Below, one piece after another: positions 1 to 6,525 of a stretch of 43,851 nt of DNA. The DNA is taken from IMG/VR virus record IMGVR_UViG_3300044987_001359, positions 1-43,851 of that record; one strand, written 5' to 3'. Made by a program: the position numbers and the translations under genes. Numbering within the stretch: position 1 is the stretch's first letter; each line of letters begins with the position of its first letter. The notes beneath the pieces are model-generated. The model saw nothing but the letters and a program-made list of their open reading frames with translations. It had not been told where the DNA came from and searched no databases. The DNA is from a virus.

Positions 1-29
1 GAATATGGTACCTATGATGAAATTTCCCA

Positions 30-272
30 TTAGTATCTTACCCAGTTGTCAGTGTTCGTTTTCTTCTGTACTTTTACTTCTTGCTGTAAATATGCGTCAG
101 GCATACACTTGAAGGTACCGTAGATATTGTAGTATTGTGCCGAGAGGTCTACGAAAGCTTGTTGGCAGGCTTTGTTGGATTCATACGTTCCCAGATACTT
201 CCAGTCACCGTGCTCTGTTCCAGTAACAGTTGAGATTGACATGGACCACATGAGTAGTATATGCGGTATCAT
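30..272 (-). CDS. Small hypothetical protein with possible exported N-terminus
   Basis: An 80-residue protein, last gene of the unit that starts at the promoter at 959-987. The first ~17 residues are hydrophobic (IPHILLMWSMSIS) and could be a weak signal or anchor; the rest is soluble, with Cys residues near positions 36 and 56 that could form a disulfide. It overlaps the stop of the preceding membrane-protein gene (269-382) by four bases (ATGA type), which implies translational coupling. I do not recognise the family. Function unknown; export is inference. Confidence 0.7.
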   Translation of the reverse strand: MIPHILLMWSMSISTVTGTEHGDWKYLGTYESNKACQQAFVDLSAQYYNIYGTFKCMPDAYLQQEVKVQKKTNTDNWVRY

Positions 273-382
273 AATGTACTTAGTACCATCTTAGCCAGCA
301 TCATTCCGAAACCGATTAGCGAAATACTGGCGCAAAAAATAATAAAAACAAATGTAGTAATGAACATAATATTATCTGTCAT
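269..382 (-). CDS. Small membrane protein
   Basis: A 37-residue protein, MTDNIMFITTF..., almost entirely a single hydrophobic segment that would span the membrane once or twice. I chose the ATG at 382 because it lies just after the stop of the upstream gene (402); the longer in-frame ORF would overlap that gene's coding sequence by 65 bases. The ribosome site is weak (GAAGAAAAAC). It is coupled to the downstream gene at 272. Such mini membrane proteins are common in phage early regions; no specific role can be assigned. Confidence 0.55.
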   Translation of the reverse strand: MTDNIMFITTFVFIIFCASISLIGFGMMLAKMVLSTL

Positions 383-401
383 ATCAATTAGTTTTTCTTC
401 T

Positions 402-626
402 TCATTCAACCCAATTATAAGTCTTTTCAAAGATTTCTTCATCGCAGATATACAGTTCTCCATCAATACCTTGCATCAGGTAATCACCAGGCTTACCTTG
501 CTTATAGTTACCTTCAAGTGTATTGACACGAAACTCTTCACCAATTTGTTTAGCATGAATAACAATAGGTCGTTTCATGCAACGATTCATTCCTCTTACT
601 GATTCAAATGTATCAAATGTTTTCAT
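402..626 (-). CDS. PGDYG-type phage protein
   Basis: A 74-residue soluble protein. The core reads 'KRPIVIHAKQ' (res 18-27), then 'TLEGNYKQGKPGDYLMQG' and a C-terminal 'CDEEIFEKTY'. This pattern, with a PGDY core followed by G-[ED]-L-Y and a terminal (I/F)F-x-x-TY, matches the small phage/bacterial family I know as PGDYG (PF14083 from memory). The family has no defined activity. The start overlaps the end of the 613-774 gene by 14 bases, as expected in this tightly packed operon. Family assignment is fairly confident; function is unknown. Confidence 0.8.
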   Translation of the reverse strand: MKTFDTFESVRGMNRCMKRPIVIHAKQIGEEFRVNTLEGNYKQGKPGDYLMQGIDGELYICDEEIFEKTYNWVE

Positions 627-774
627 TACGTAACCTCTCTATCTCAATTGCTGCTTCTTCTAACAAATCTGCAATACGATCTGGTCGACCTTCCTGTACA
701 GACTTACGATCTACAATCTGCCTACGGATCTCAGCTCTCTTACGCAGCCTGTATACTATGTCGTCTTCGTTCAT
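613..774 (-). CDS. Small hypothetical protein
   Basis: A 53-residue, charged, helical-looking protein (starts MNEDDIVYRLRKRAEIRR, ends IEIERLRNENI), with many Arg/Glu residues. It starts inside a TAATGA overlap with the preceding gene (stop 774-776, start 774), so it is probably translated by coupling. The C-terminal ERLR segment could form a short coiled coil. Similar short 'LLEEAAxEIERLR' proteins are frequent in phage early regions, but no function is known to me. Confidence 0.7.
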   Translation of the reverse strand: MNEDDIVYRLRKRAEIRRQIVDRKSVQEGRPDRIADLLEEAAIEIERLRNENI

Positions 775-923
775 TATGCTGGTTCTAGTTCACGTATGCG
801 TGCCGAAAGTTCTCGGCGCTGCCCGTCAATCCTAGCATTGGTTTCCTCATCAAAACAACCAGCTACTTCATCTAAATTAATGAGTGCGTTATACAACGTA
901 TCAAGTAATTCTTGGTCCACCAT
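774..923 (-). CDS. First small gene of the 959-987 promoter unit
   Basis: A 49-residue acidic/basic protein (starts MVDQELLDTLYNALINLDE). It is the first gene after a perfect sigma-70 promoter, with a ribosome site GGAG nine bases before the ATG. That position, the coupling to the next gene and the lack of any competing frame support it as real. It is predicted helical. I do not recognise a family. Confidence 0.7.
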   Translation of the reverse strand: MVDQELLDTLYNALINLDEVAGCFDEETNARIDGQRRELSARIRELEPA

Positions 924-958
924 AGTAATCACTCCGTTTCTTCATTGTCTATATGCAT

Positions 959-987
959 ATTATAGCATAGTTTGGAAGAAAAGTCAA
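959..987 (-). promoter_or_regulatory. Sigma-70 promoter (phage early/middle)
   Basis: Read on the minus strand: -35 TTGACT (982-987), 17-bp spacer, -10 TATAAT (959-964). The upstream context CTTTTGC and the downstream TTTCTTCCAA are shared with the promoter at 4143-4171. The predicted transcript starts near 952 and serves the small genes 923 to 30. Confidence 0.92.
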
Positions 988-1001
988 GCAAAAGATGATC
1001 G

Positions 1002-1187
1002 TTAATCTAGTACGGGTTCTATACGTTTTGGTTGTTCAAAATTGGCATCGTTGCGAATTTCTAGTATAGTATGGGTGATCGTAAAAAATACGAAGAGGAG
1101 AGCGCAGGCTAGAATATTGCCTGCGCTTAGGGCGAACGTCATGCTAGAGAGAAATACTAAAAAATTAAGTAGAACAAGTTTGGTCAT
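1002..1187 (-). CDS. Small two-helix membrane protein
   Basis: A 61-residue protein with two hydrophobic stretches (about residues 3-22 and 25-43), a polar turn and a charged tail ending KRIEPVLD, consistent with a two-helix hairpin membrane protein. The ribosome site is weak (GTGAGATTTTATA before ATG). It is the last gene before the next sigma-70 promoter. Holin-like topology is possible but unsupported by context. Confidence 0.6.
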   Translation of the reverse strand: MTKLVLLNFLVFLSSMTFALSAGNILACALLFVFFTITHTILEIRNDANFEQPKRIEPVLD

Positions 1188-1234
1188 TATAAAATCTCAC
1201 TTAGGTTATGTAGATTGCTTCTCTTTAGTTTGTA

Positions 1235-2716
1235 CTACTTTGTATCAACATCTTGTTTACTATGCATTAGGTAATCATGGACCGAATCAAGATAATCAGA
1301 TGCCGTAGTTAGTTTAGATTGTACCCAACCATCCAACTGCTTTTTATCATCCATAATTTTAACTAGACCGGTTGCCTGGTCAATCATTCTGTTTAATTGA
1401 CCTTTAGCCATACTACCTTCATCATCAACTTCTTCGTTGGCAGTTTTGAGTGCTTGCTGTACTCTTGGATGATTAGATAGATTCTTTTTAATTTTTTCTA
1501 ATGTACTTACTGCACCGGTCATATTACCACCGGCATATCTTTTATCTTTTACTACCCCAACAGCCATTTTAATGTCTTTGCTGGTAATAGCTTCTTCTAG
1601 TTCAGCTTCTTCAGTAGCATACCGTTTTTGTATTTTACTCATGGCTTGCATTTGACCTTTCATACGCTTCTCACGCGTATTAAGATCTGGAATAGCACTA
1701 ACATACTTACCTGCATCTAAACTTTTTGATGCTCTTACACCAGCTTCTAAACCACTTTTTCCTGCTTTAGTGTGATAGCGAAGTAATGTACCGGTTTTTA
1801 ATTCGTCTATTTGTTCTTGCTCTTCAGCTACCTTAGGTTTAGCAGTTTGACTTTTGAACCATTTTATGTCTCTATCCATTTGATCGTCAGGACTTACTCT
1901 TGCGCTGCCATCTGGGGCAGGTGTTGCCATTTTTGCGGCGGTTGCTGCTCGACGATCATCTCTTTGTGCTGGAGTTTCTGCTGCTCGTTTGGCGGCTGTT
2001 TTATCTCGCATAGCTTTTATGCTAGCGTCAGCGTCTTTTTCAAAATCGTATGAATTTATATCTTCTTTAGTCAAACGATCAACTGCTTTTGCAATACCTT
2101 TTTGACGTTTTTCACCACGCGCATAGTCATTTTTATGACCATGATACTCTTGGTCTCTGCCTGCCTCTTCAGCATCTTGTGCTGCTTTCTTAACATAAGA
2201 ACCCAATGTAGACTTTTTCAGTTCATCGATCTGCTCAGCTTCACTAACCCCAGTATCTTTATCCGCACCTTGTAGCTTTTTCGCTCCGTAACTAAATGGG
2301 CCAGCCTCCTCACCCATTGCTTCCATCTTACCTAATTTGTCTTTGATTTTGTTGATATACGCTTGATGAACTTTTACCTTTTCGCTATCGCCTTCGCCTT
2401 TTGCAGCAATCGCGGAACGGGTATGTCTAGACATTGCGTCTCTTAGTTCTTGTTTAGTATCTCTGGCTTCATGTACACCTCGACCAAGATCTATTGATTT
2501 TTCGTGATGGTAGTCTGCTTTATCAGCGTGTTTATCTGCTGTAGCGCTTCTACCTTTTGATTCGTGCCATTGAGACAATTCATCGTGGTATTCGGACATA
2601 TGAGCGTGGAATGATGCCATTTTACCGTTGGCATCTGCATCATTTGCCTTAGAAAGATGTTCTTCAGCCTTTGCATAATGGCCGGTTTCTTCTCTAATTT
2701 GCTTAAAATTTCTCAT
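1235..2716 (-). CDS. Large Lys/Ala/Glu-rich probable virion or scaffold protein
   Basis: A 493-residue, highly charged, mostly helical protein. I chose ATG 2716 (MRNFKQIREETG) because AGGGA sits just upstream; an in-frame ATG 21 bases earlier lacks this. An early block is rich in His-x-Ala/Lys (e.g. AHMSEYHDELSQWHESKG). Two internal segments share the pattern EQ-IDEL-K-x-x-TL-x-x-Y-x-x-KA (LKKSTLGSYVKKA and LKTGTLLRYHTKA), each followed by an Ala/Gly-rich region. The C-terminal block (DDKKQLDGWVQSKLTTASDY) resembles a recurrent module of marine T4-like phage proteins. A late-type box lies 22 bases upstream (2738-2745), unlike the sigma-70 units around it, which argues for a virion or assembly role. 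Exact role unknown. Confidence 0.85.
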   Translation of the reverse strand: MRNFKQIREETGHYAKAEEHLSKANDADANGKMASFHAHMSEYHDELSQWHESKGRSATADKHADKADYHHEKSIDLGRGVHEARDTKQELRDAMSRHTRSAIAAKGEGDSEKVKVHQAYINKIKDKLGKMEAMGEEAGPFSYGAKKLQGADKDTGVSEAEQIDELKKSTLGSYVKKAAQDAEEAGRDQEYHGHKNDYARGEKRQKGIAKAVDRLTKEDINSYDFEKDADASIKAMRDKTAAKRAAETPAQRDDRRAATAAKMATPAPDGSARVSPDDQMDRDIKWFKSQTAKPKVAEEQEQIDELKTGTLLRYHTKAGKSGLEAGVRASKSLDAGKYVSAIPDLNTREKRMKGQMQAMSKIQKRYATEEAELEEAITSKDIKMAVGVVKDKRYAGGNMTGAVSTLEKIKKNLSNHPRVQQALKTANEEVDDEGSMAKGQLNRMIDQATGLVKIMDDKKQLDGWVQSKLTTASDYLDSVHDYLMHSKQDVDTK

Positions 2717-2737
2717 GCCGATCCCTGTAAATAACAA

Positions 2738-2745
2738 TATTTATC
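2738..2745 (-). promoter_or_regulatory. Putative T4-type late promoter box GATAAATA
   Basis: GATAAATA on the minus strand, 22 bases before the chosen start of the 1235-2716 gene. It matches the T4 late consensus TATAAATA at seven of eight positions. Support is positional: other such boxes precede structural or lysis genes at 22-32 bases. Confidence 0.5.
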
Positions 2746-2764
2746 GGTTTAGAATATTTAAAGA

Positions 2765-2932
2765 TTATACAAGTTCTTCAAGGATGCCGAGGCATTCTGC
2801 TAATACAATACAAATGCCAGCTAACCAAACATTTCCTAGCATCAATACACCACCAGCAAATATACGAACAGCACTCTTACCTATACTGACCCAGAAGTGG
2901 CCTCGACTCGTATCCTTCGGTTGTATTTCCAT
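2765..2932 (-). CDS. Small membrane protein
   Basis: A 55-residue protein (MEIQPKDTSRGHFWVSIGKS...) that I translated by hand. A polar N-terminus precedes one long hydrophobic segment (about residues 22-50, GGVLMLGNVWLAGICIVLAE) and the tail ends LGILEELV. Start ATG overlaps the stop of the upstream gene (TAATG). Small phage proteins of this design are common; I do not know the role. Membrane location is predicted from hydrophobicity. Confidence 0.7.
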   Translation of the reverse strand: MEIQPKDTSRGHFWVSIGKSAVRIFAGGVLMLGNVWLAGICIVLAECLGILEELV

Positions 2933-3237
2933 TATGGTGTCTCCATGTTAGCTAAACTAGCGCCATTATTAAATGCTTCATTGATATCGGCACTAAGCAT
3001 TTGTAATATGCCGTTATCCTGTATCGAAAATCTATCGTTGATTTCAGATATGATATGAACAAGCATAGCATGCTGAGCTAGATCAACCGCACCGCCAGGG
3101 TGTCGCATAGTCTCCCAAATTACCGAAGTACATTCTTTTGCTACAGACTGAGCAAACTGTTCCAGACATGATGTTGCTACCCATTTACCCGAAACATCTT
3201 TCATCAATTGATCCGATAACCTATCAATAGAACTCAT
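2932..3237 (-). CDS. Conserved hypothetical phage protein
   Basis: A 101-residue soluble, probably helical protein (starts MSSIDRLSDQLMKDV). I prefer the ATG at 3237 because it overlaps the upstream stop as ATGA; an in-frame TTG two codons earlier (3243) has a GGGG nearby and is the alternative. The middle carries SVIWETMRHPGGAVDLAQHA. No catalytic motif or family is recognised. It is coupled to the membrane protein downstream. Confidence 0.75.
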   Translation of the reverse strand: MSSIDRLSDQLMKDVSGKWVATSCLEQFAQSVAKECTSVIWETMRHPGGAVDLAQHAMLVHIISEINDRFSIQDNGILQMLSADINEAFNNGASLANMETP

Positions 3238-3407
3238 AGCCAAAGATACCCCGAATCGTCTTTTTTGTCTGGAGCAGGTTCCGGTGCGATAGGTACAGTG
3301 TTCGCTGAAGGAGGCGTCTCATTGCTGTTAGCTTTAACAATAACTACTGACTCATTAGTATGGAATGTTCGCTTTGCGACACCGACCATATCATTAGAAT
3401 TTGTCAA
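3234..3407 (-). CDS. Small hypothetical protein with TTG start
   Basis: A 57-residue protein (MTNSNDMVGVAKRTFHTNES..., Pro-rich middle, ends GYLWL). The start is TTG at 3407, placed by an AGGAG six bases upstream; the first in-frame ATG is too far (19 bases) from that site. The Pro/Ala-rich segment PPSANTVPIAPEPAPDKK suggests a flexible linker or disordered tail. It overlaps both neighbours (14 and 4 bases). Function unknown. Confidence 0.6.
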   Translation of the reverse strand: MTNSNDMVGVAKRTFHTNESVVIVKANSNETPPSANTVPIAPEPAPDKKDDSGYLWL

Positions 3408-3531
3408 TTGCAACTCCTAAAAGAAAAAGAACACTGAACCATTCTGCGAATGTAAAATTCTGCAATATAGTTAAAGTCCTAGGAAATCTTGCATTCAAAA
3501 AAGAATTTAGTTTCCACATAATAGTACTCAT
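3394..3531 (-). CDS. Mini membrane protein
   Basis: A 45-residue protein (starts MSTIMWKLNSFLNARFP), with a hydrophobic C-terminal half (FAEWFSVLFLLGVAI) that could be one membrane helix. The ATG overlaps the stop of the upstream gene as ATGA, and its last codons contain the ribosome site of the downstream TTG-start gene. Not recognised. Confidence 0.55.
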   Translation of the reverse strand: MSTIMWKLNSFLNARFPRTLTILQNFTFAEWFSVLFLLGVAIDKF

Positions 3532-3869
3532 CAATCTAATCTCGAATCGACAATTACTTTGATGCCCAGTTTAGCTCGAAGAACTCTAGCAAATGCGTAA
3601 GCACCTTCTTCTTTGATATCGATGTTCTGTACATTGAGCTTACCTGGATTCCAAATTTGAATACCGCCACCGTATGCAGCCTTACCTTCGCCGATTGCTT
3701 TCAAATATCGAGCAACCTTGGATGTACCCGGTTTAACTGTAACCCAAGCAAATCCACACGACATACTGTCTCCGCCTAATCGGTCATACTCTTTTCGACT
3801 GGCTTCTTTGGCTGCTTCAAATGCTTGCACCACTGCTGCTTCAATTGTAGTTGTATCAAGTGTAGTCAT
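3531..3869 (-). CDS. Conserved hypothetical phage protein
   Basis: A 112-residue protein from ATG 3869 (MTTLDTTTIEAAVVQAFEAA), chosen because it immediately follows the upstream stop (TAAT-ATG); in-frame ATGs at 3881 and 3899 would lengthen it by 4 or 10 residues. It has an N-terminal helix, then CGFAWVTVKPGTSKVARYLK and IQIWNPGKLNVQNIDIKE, a compact alpha/beta pattern that I recall from many phage genomes without a function. Soluble. Coupled to the next gene. Confidence 0.8.
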   Translation of the reverse strand: MTTLDTTTIEAAVVQAFEAAKEASRKEYDRLGGDSMSCGFAWVTVKPGTSKVARYLKAIGEGKAAYGGGIQIWNPGKLNVQNIDIKEEGAYAFARVLRAKLGIKVIVDSRLD

Positions 3870-3870
3870 A

Positions 3871-4113
3871 TTATTTACCATAAAAGTTATAATCTTCATC
3901 TGTACCCATACCTGCAGAGCTCATTGCAGTATCAAAATCACCATCCATACTATCATCATACTCGTCGATGTCATCAATCATATCATTCATGTACATCATT
4001 TCTCGAACTTCATCTTCCGACAAATACTGCGCAAAGGCAGAGATAACCATATTCTTATCAAGCATACCATCGTCAATCATTTGCAGCAATTTTGCAGTAT
4101 ATTCTCTAGTCAT
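3871..4113 (-). CDS. Acidic small protein, first gene of the 4143-4171 unit
   Basis: An 80-residue, strongly acidic protein. The first ~40 residues look helical (REYTAKLLQMIDDGMLDKN, YLSEDEVREMM); the C-terminal half is Asp/Glu-rich and probably disordered (DDIDEYDDSMDGDFD). A strong ribosome site AAGGAG precedes the ATG by six bases, right after a sigma-70 promoter, so high early expression is expected. Acidic early phage proteins sometimes mimic DNA or bind host factors, but nothing here proves that. Confidence 0.85.
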   Translation of the reverse strand: MTREYTAKLLQMIDDGMLDKNMVISAFAQYLSEDEVREMMYMNDMIDDIDEYDDSMDGDFDTAMSSAGMGTDEDYNFYGK

Positions 4114-4142
4114 CGTTTTCTCCTTGTCTATATTGTTTCATT

Positions 4143-4171
4143 ATTATAGCACATATTGGAAGAAAAGTCAA
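4143..4171 (-). promoter_or_regulatory. Sigma-70 promoter (phage early/middle)
   Basis: Minus strand: -35 TTGACT (4166-4171), 17-bp spacer, -10 TATAAT (4143-4148). The spacer start TTTCTTCCAA and the upstream CTTTTTGC are nearly identical to the promoter at 959-987, so the two look duplicated. It drives the gene at 4113 and those beyond. Confidence 0.92.
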
Positions 4172-4185
4172 GCAAAAAGATGTTA

Positions 4186-4368
4186 TTAATCTGCTATCCA
4201 ATCAATGGTGATTCTGATGCTTCCGGTAGGAGTCTGATTCTCATCCTCAATCATTGCTATAAGAGCAGCATTTTGCTCCGGATCGAAGGCATTAGCAATG
4301 TCCTCGTCCATTTTTTCCATATCATCATGTTCCATTCTGTATTCTTTTTGGAAAAGCCTAATTGTCAT
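4186..4368 (-). CDS. Small acidic hypothetical protein
   Basis: A 60-residue protein (MTIRLFQKEYRMEHDDMEKM...). The acidic middle (DEDIANAFDPEQNAALIAMIEDE) is followed by a beta-like end GSIRITIDWIAD. A GAGG ribosome site precedes the ATG, and it overlaps the upstream zinc-ribbon gene by 11 bases. Last gene of the block that begins at promoter 6526-6554. Not recognised. Confidence 0.65.
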   Translation of the reverse strand: MTIRLFQKEYRMEHDDMEKMDEDIANAFDPEQNAALIAMIEDENQTPTGSIRITIDWIAD

Positions 4369-4561
4369 TACTTACCTCACATGTATTAGAATGATTTGTA
4401 TATTTTGAACATTGTTTAGTTCTACACTCTGGGCATACTAGCGTATGCGTGCCATCATATGGTATCTGAAATGATGTACCATCTTGAACAAGTGTCATGT
4501 CTTTGTTGCATTCATAACACCAACACTTGTTTGCAATTATACGCTTACGCCACAGAGTCAT
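4358..4561 (-). CDS. Zinc-ribbon mini-protein
   Basis: A 67-residue protein with two Cys pairs, CYEC (residues 15-18) and CPEC (43-46), followed by further Cys at about 51 and 61. This spacing suggests a zinc ribbon; the middle strand-like segment SFQIPYDGTHTLVCPEC fits. Such proteins bind nucleic acid or act as small regulators in phages, but a target cannot be inferred. It overlaps the upstream zinc-binding gene by 17 bases, making a tandem pair of Cys-rich genes. Confidence 0.75.
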   Translation of the reverse strand: MTLWRKRIIANKCWCYECNKDMTLVQDGTSFQIPYDGTHTLVCPECRTKQCSKYTNHSNTCEVSNDN

Positions 4562-4706
4562 CTTTAAATTCTCTTTTCTTTTTCTTAGGAAACTTAGTAC
4601 ACCATAGGCATTTACTAGATTTCGTATTGAAAAAATATAGATTAGTATCGAATCTAGTTTGACCGCATACTTTACATTTAAATATCTTTAGTTGCGGTTC
4701 TTTCAT
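4545..4706 (-). CDS. Zinc-binding mini-protein
   Basis: A 53-residue protein read by hand. Two CxxC knuckles (KCKVCGQ at residues 10-16 and KCLWC at 32-36) flank an aromatic loop, and a Lys-rich tail follows (KKKKREFKDD). AGGTG precedes the ATG. The fold resembles phage zinc-finger proteins of the 'recruit/HNH-like ribbon' kind, without catalytic His-Asn. A nucleic-acid-binding role is plausible from the basic tail, but is inference. Confidence 0.7.
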   Translation of the reverse strand: MKEPQLKIFKCKVCGQTRFDTNLYFFNTKSSKCLWCTKFPKKKKREFKDDSVA

Positions 4707-4724
4707 TCACCTACACTCATTAGA

Positions 4725-4916
4725 TTAAGGTGCACGGTATAATTCCTTCAAATTCTTGCAGCTATCTTTATACTCTTGCGCTACATTAGATTTACGTTGA
4801 ACAATTACACAGGGGTCAACCGCATCTTTCCTCGGGAATCCTACAGTTAGAAATAGTAATACCAGTATGGCAATAATCATAACTAACAGTAGTTCAAAGA
4901 AAGATAGCGGTCTCAT
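4725..4916 (-). CDS. Single-pass membrane protein
   Basis: A 63-residue protein: a short N-terminus, one long hydrophobic helix (about residues 5-27, FFELLLVMIIAILVLLFLTV), then a charged domain with two Cys (CVIVQRKS..., DSCKNLKELY) that would lie outside the cytoplasm if N-in. The ATG abuts the stop of the upstream gene (TAATG). Topology resembles small Rz-like or superinfection-exclusion proteins, but no family is recognised. Confidence 0.65.
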   Translation of the reverse strand: MRPLSFFELLLVMIIAILVLLFLTVGFPRKDAVDPCVIVQRKSNVAQEYKDSCKNLKELYRAP

Positions 4917-5065
4917 TATGCAGCTACCGCAGGAAGATTCTTAACTTTAATGCTGCCCACATCAACCATCCAAATATCCCATTCTTTTCGTTTGATACGA
5001 TTAACAGGAATATTATTAAAATGGCAAAACTTCCACGCCTCAAGGTAAAAAGAAAATTCTCTCAT
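4916..5065 (-). CDS. Small hypothetical protein
   Basis: A 49-residue protein (MREFSFYLEAWKFCHFNNIP...), hand-translated. AGGAG lies six bases before the ATG. The sequence VNRIKRKEWDIWMVDVGSIKV looks like a small alpha/beta domain; no motif is recognised. It is coupled to the membrane protein downstream by TAATG. Confidence 0.65.
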   Translation of the reverse strand: MREFSFYLEAWKFCHFNNIPVNRIKRKEWDIWMVDVGSIKVKNLPAVAA

Positions 5066-5077
5066 GTGCCACTCCTA

Positions 5078-5311
5078 TTAAATAATTTTTTTATCAGCAA
5101 TTAACTTCTCAAATGTTTCCCAAAGATCATCAAACTTAAGCGCATAGATTGCCTTTAAGCCAATCATAGAATTCATTCTGGCATCTGCATCCATATATTC
5201 CATTCGATTGCAAATAAGTTGAATATCGTCAACTACGCTCCAACAATTTAGAATTTTAGTTTCTAAATGGAATCTATCTAAAGGCGGCACTGTTAAAATT
5301 TCAGATGTCAT
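5078..5311 (-). CDS. Conserved hypothetical phage protein
   Basis: A 77-residue, mainly helical protein. A central segment (ILNCWSVVDDIQLICNRME, then MNSMIGLKAIYALKFDDLW) is of a type I recall in marine T4-like phages as a conserved small protein of unknown role. AGGAG precedes the ATG, which overlaps the upstream stop (ATGA). Confidence 0.8.
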   Translation of the reverse strand: MTSEILTVPPLDRFHLETKILNCWSVVDDIQLICNRMEYMDADARMNSMIGLKAIYALKFDDLWETFEKLIADKKII

Positions 5312-5613
5312 ACATCTCCTATAGCGGTTCCATTACTATGTTTATCTCTAATAGTTTCTACATCTTGCTCAAATTTTAATTCTTGAATGGTCTTATCACC
5401 AAATGATTTTCTAGGATTCATACACATCACACACTTAGGATCACCGCAATTAAGAATATGAGTTTTTCGATTCCGATGAGGTTGCTCAATTTTTTTCCAT
5501 TTCAACCCTTGATGCAACTTATATTCTTTTGCGATCTTTACCTGCTTATTGATTGCATTCTGATCTTTTAAAAGTCGTTTACTACGCTTCTCTTTGTCTT
5601 CTTGTGCGCTCAT
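5308..5613 (-). CDS. Conserved hypothetical phage protein with Cys-rich core
   Basis: A 101-residue basic protein. The N-terminal half (RLLKDQNAINKQVKIAKEY) is helical and is followed by a conserved block HILNCGDPKCVMCMNPRKSF, with three Cys that could bind a metal, then KTIQELKFEQD. This arrangement recurs in many unrelated phage genomes as an uncharacterised protein. AGGAGAG precedes the ATG. A nucleic-acid role is plausible from the basic charge and Cys cluster, but unproven. Confidence 0.85.
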   Translation of the reverse strand: MSAQEDKEKRSKRLLKDQNAINKQVKIAKEYKLHQGLKWKKIEQPHRNRKTHILNCGDPKCVMCMNPRKSFGDKTIQELKFEQDVETIRDKHSNGTAIGDV

Positions 5614-5627
5614 ACTACTCTCCTATA

Positions 5628-5888
5628 TTAATGCAAAGTAAATTTACCTAAGATTTTGCTTGCATCAGAATAATCCGGTTCCTCAATCATATCCGCATCT
5701 AACTGCTCTAGAAGAATTAGAACCATCAATGCTTCTACCATTTTACTTTGACGCAAACTTAATTTATCTTTCCAAGTATACAGATCTTCCTCGGATTCAA
5801 TCGTCCACATCACGTTCAGCAGAATAACTTGTTCCTGTGTCAATCCATCAATTGTAATACTACCATTACTCAATTTACCCTTGCTCAT
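5628..5888 (-). CDS. Hypothetical helical protein
   Basis: An 86-residue acidic helical protein (GLTQEQVILLNVMWTIES, LSLRQSKMVEALMVLILLEQL). It overlaps the upstream gene by four bases (ATGA). A small protein of this kind, with a leucine-rich second half, is recurrent in T4-like marine phages; function unknown. Confidence 0.8.
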   Translation of the reverse strand: MSKGKLSNGSITIDGLTQEQVILLNVMWTIESEEDLYTWKDKLSLRQSKMVEALMVLILLEQLDADMIEEPDYSDASKILGKFTLH

Positions 5889-6202
5889 GCAGTCACCTCA
5901 TCTTGAATGTGTAATTGTTTTGCCTGATATGTAATGTGTCCGTCGTAGTCTAATTGATCTTTTTCAAACGGAGTTAAATACGCATCCGACTCAATACTTG
6001 AGTAGATGATATGTTCTCGATAATAATCATTATGAGATTCAATACGAGGACTAAAAAATTGGATTAGTTCGGCAACTGCTTGTTTGCTTCGACTATACTC
6101 ACCAAGATCATACCAATAATCTTCTCCACCCTTTGCCTTCCAATGAGGATTGCTAGCTTCACCGTAGTTTTCGTATACTTGAGTCTGAATAACAAGTTTC
6201 AT
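5885..6202 (-). CDS. Conserved hypothetical phage protein (MKLVIQTQVYENYG family)
   Basis: A 105-residue protein whose start, VIQTQVYENYG, and the following 'WKAKGGEDYWYDLG' are a signature I recognise from numerous phage hypothetical proteins. The middle is Ser/Arg and acidic (IESHNDYYREHIIYSS) and the end is mixed. AAGGA precedes the ATG. Soluble; no catalytic residues identified. It sits between the GIY-YIG gene and the small helical gene. Confidence 0.82.
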   Translation of the reverse strand: MKLVIQTQVYENYGEASNPHWKAKGGEDYWYDLGEYSRSKQAVAELIQFFSPRIESHNDYYREHIIYSSIESDAYLTPFEKDQLDYDGHITYQAKQLHIQDEVTA

Positions 6203-6213
6203 AATATAGTTCC

Positions 6214-6519
6214 TTATTGAGTATTAAGAGTAGGAAGATATTCTTTAATCATACTACGTTCAATTGCATGTGCTTGAGTCTTACCTCGAACAACTTCAAT
6301 AATTTGTGAAAAGAATTGGTCTGCACCAAAATGACGTATTGCTTTGCACAACGACCAATTTTTGTTTTCGGTCAATGCTCGGCGAACGTGTTTCTGTACA
6401 CGAACTTTTAGATCTTTTTGACGAAAACCCTGCGTAATACCTATGTAGAAGTCACCGGTCACAGTATTTGTCATACTGTAAATTATGTGCCTACGATCAG
6501 ATCTCTTTTTTCTCACCAT
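6214..6519 (-). CDS. GIY-YIG nuclease-like protein
   Basis: A 101-residue basic protein carrying a GIY-YIG-like core: IIYSMTN (residues 12-18) and YIGIT (25-29), an Arg-rich stretch KVRVQKHVRRAL that includes the expected catalytic Arg helix, and a C-terminal IERSMIKEYLP segment containing the Glu/Asn-type end (EYLPTLN) of the fold. The family cleaves DNA; stand-alone members act as homing endonucleases or in exclusion. First gene of the 6526-6554 promoter unit; the ATG is predicted to coincide with the transcription start. GTG at 6516 is an alternative start. Confidence 0.85.
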   Translation of the reverse strand: MVRKKRSDRRHIIYSMTNTVTGDFYIGITQGFRQKDLKVRVQKHVRRALTENKNWSLCKAIRHFGADQFFSQIIEVVRGKTQAHAIERSMIKEYLPTLNTQ

Positions 6520-6525
6520 ACACTT

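Noticed and set aside
1811-2053. Plus-strand 80-residue Cys-rich frame
   Set aside because: Lies wholly within the 1235-2716 gene on the opposite strand; Cys arises from Ala (GCN) codons read backwards. No support.
3243-3243. TTG start two codons upstream of the 2932-3237 gene
   Set aside because: The ATG at 3237 gives the ATGA overlap typical of this operon; the TTG remains only a minor alternative.
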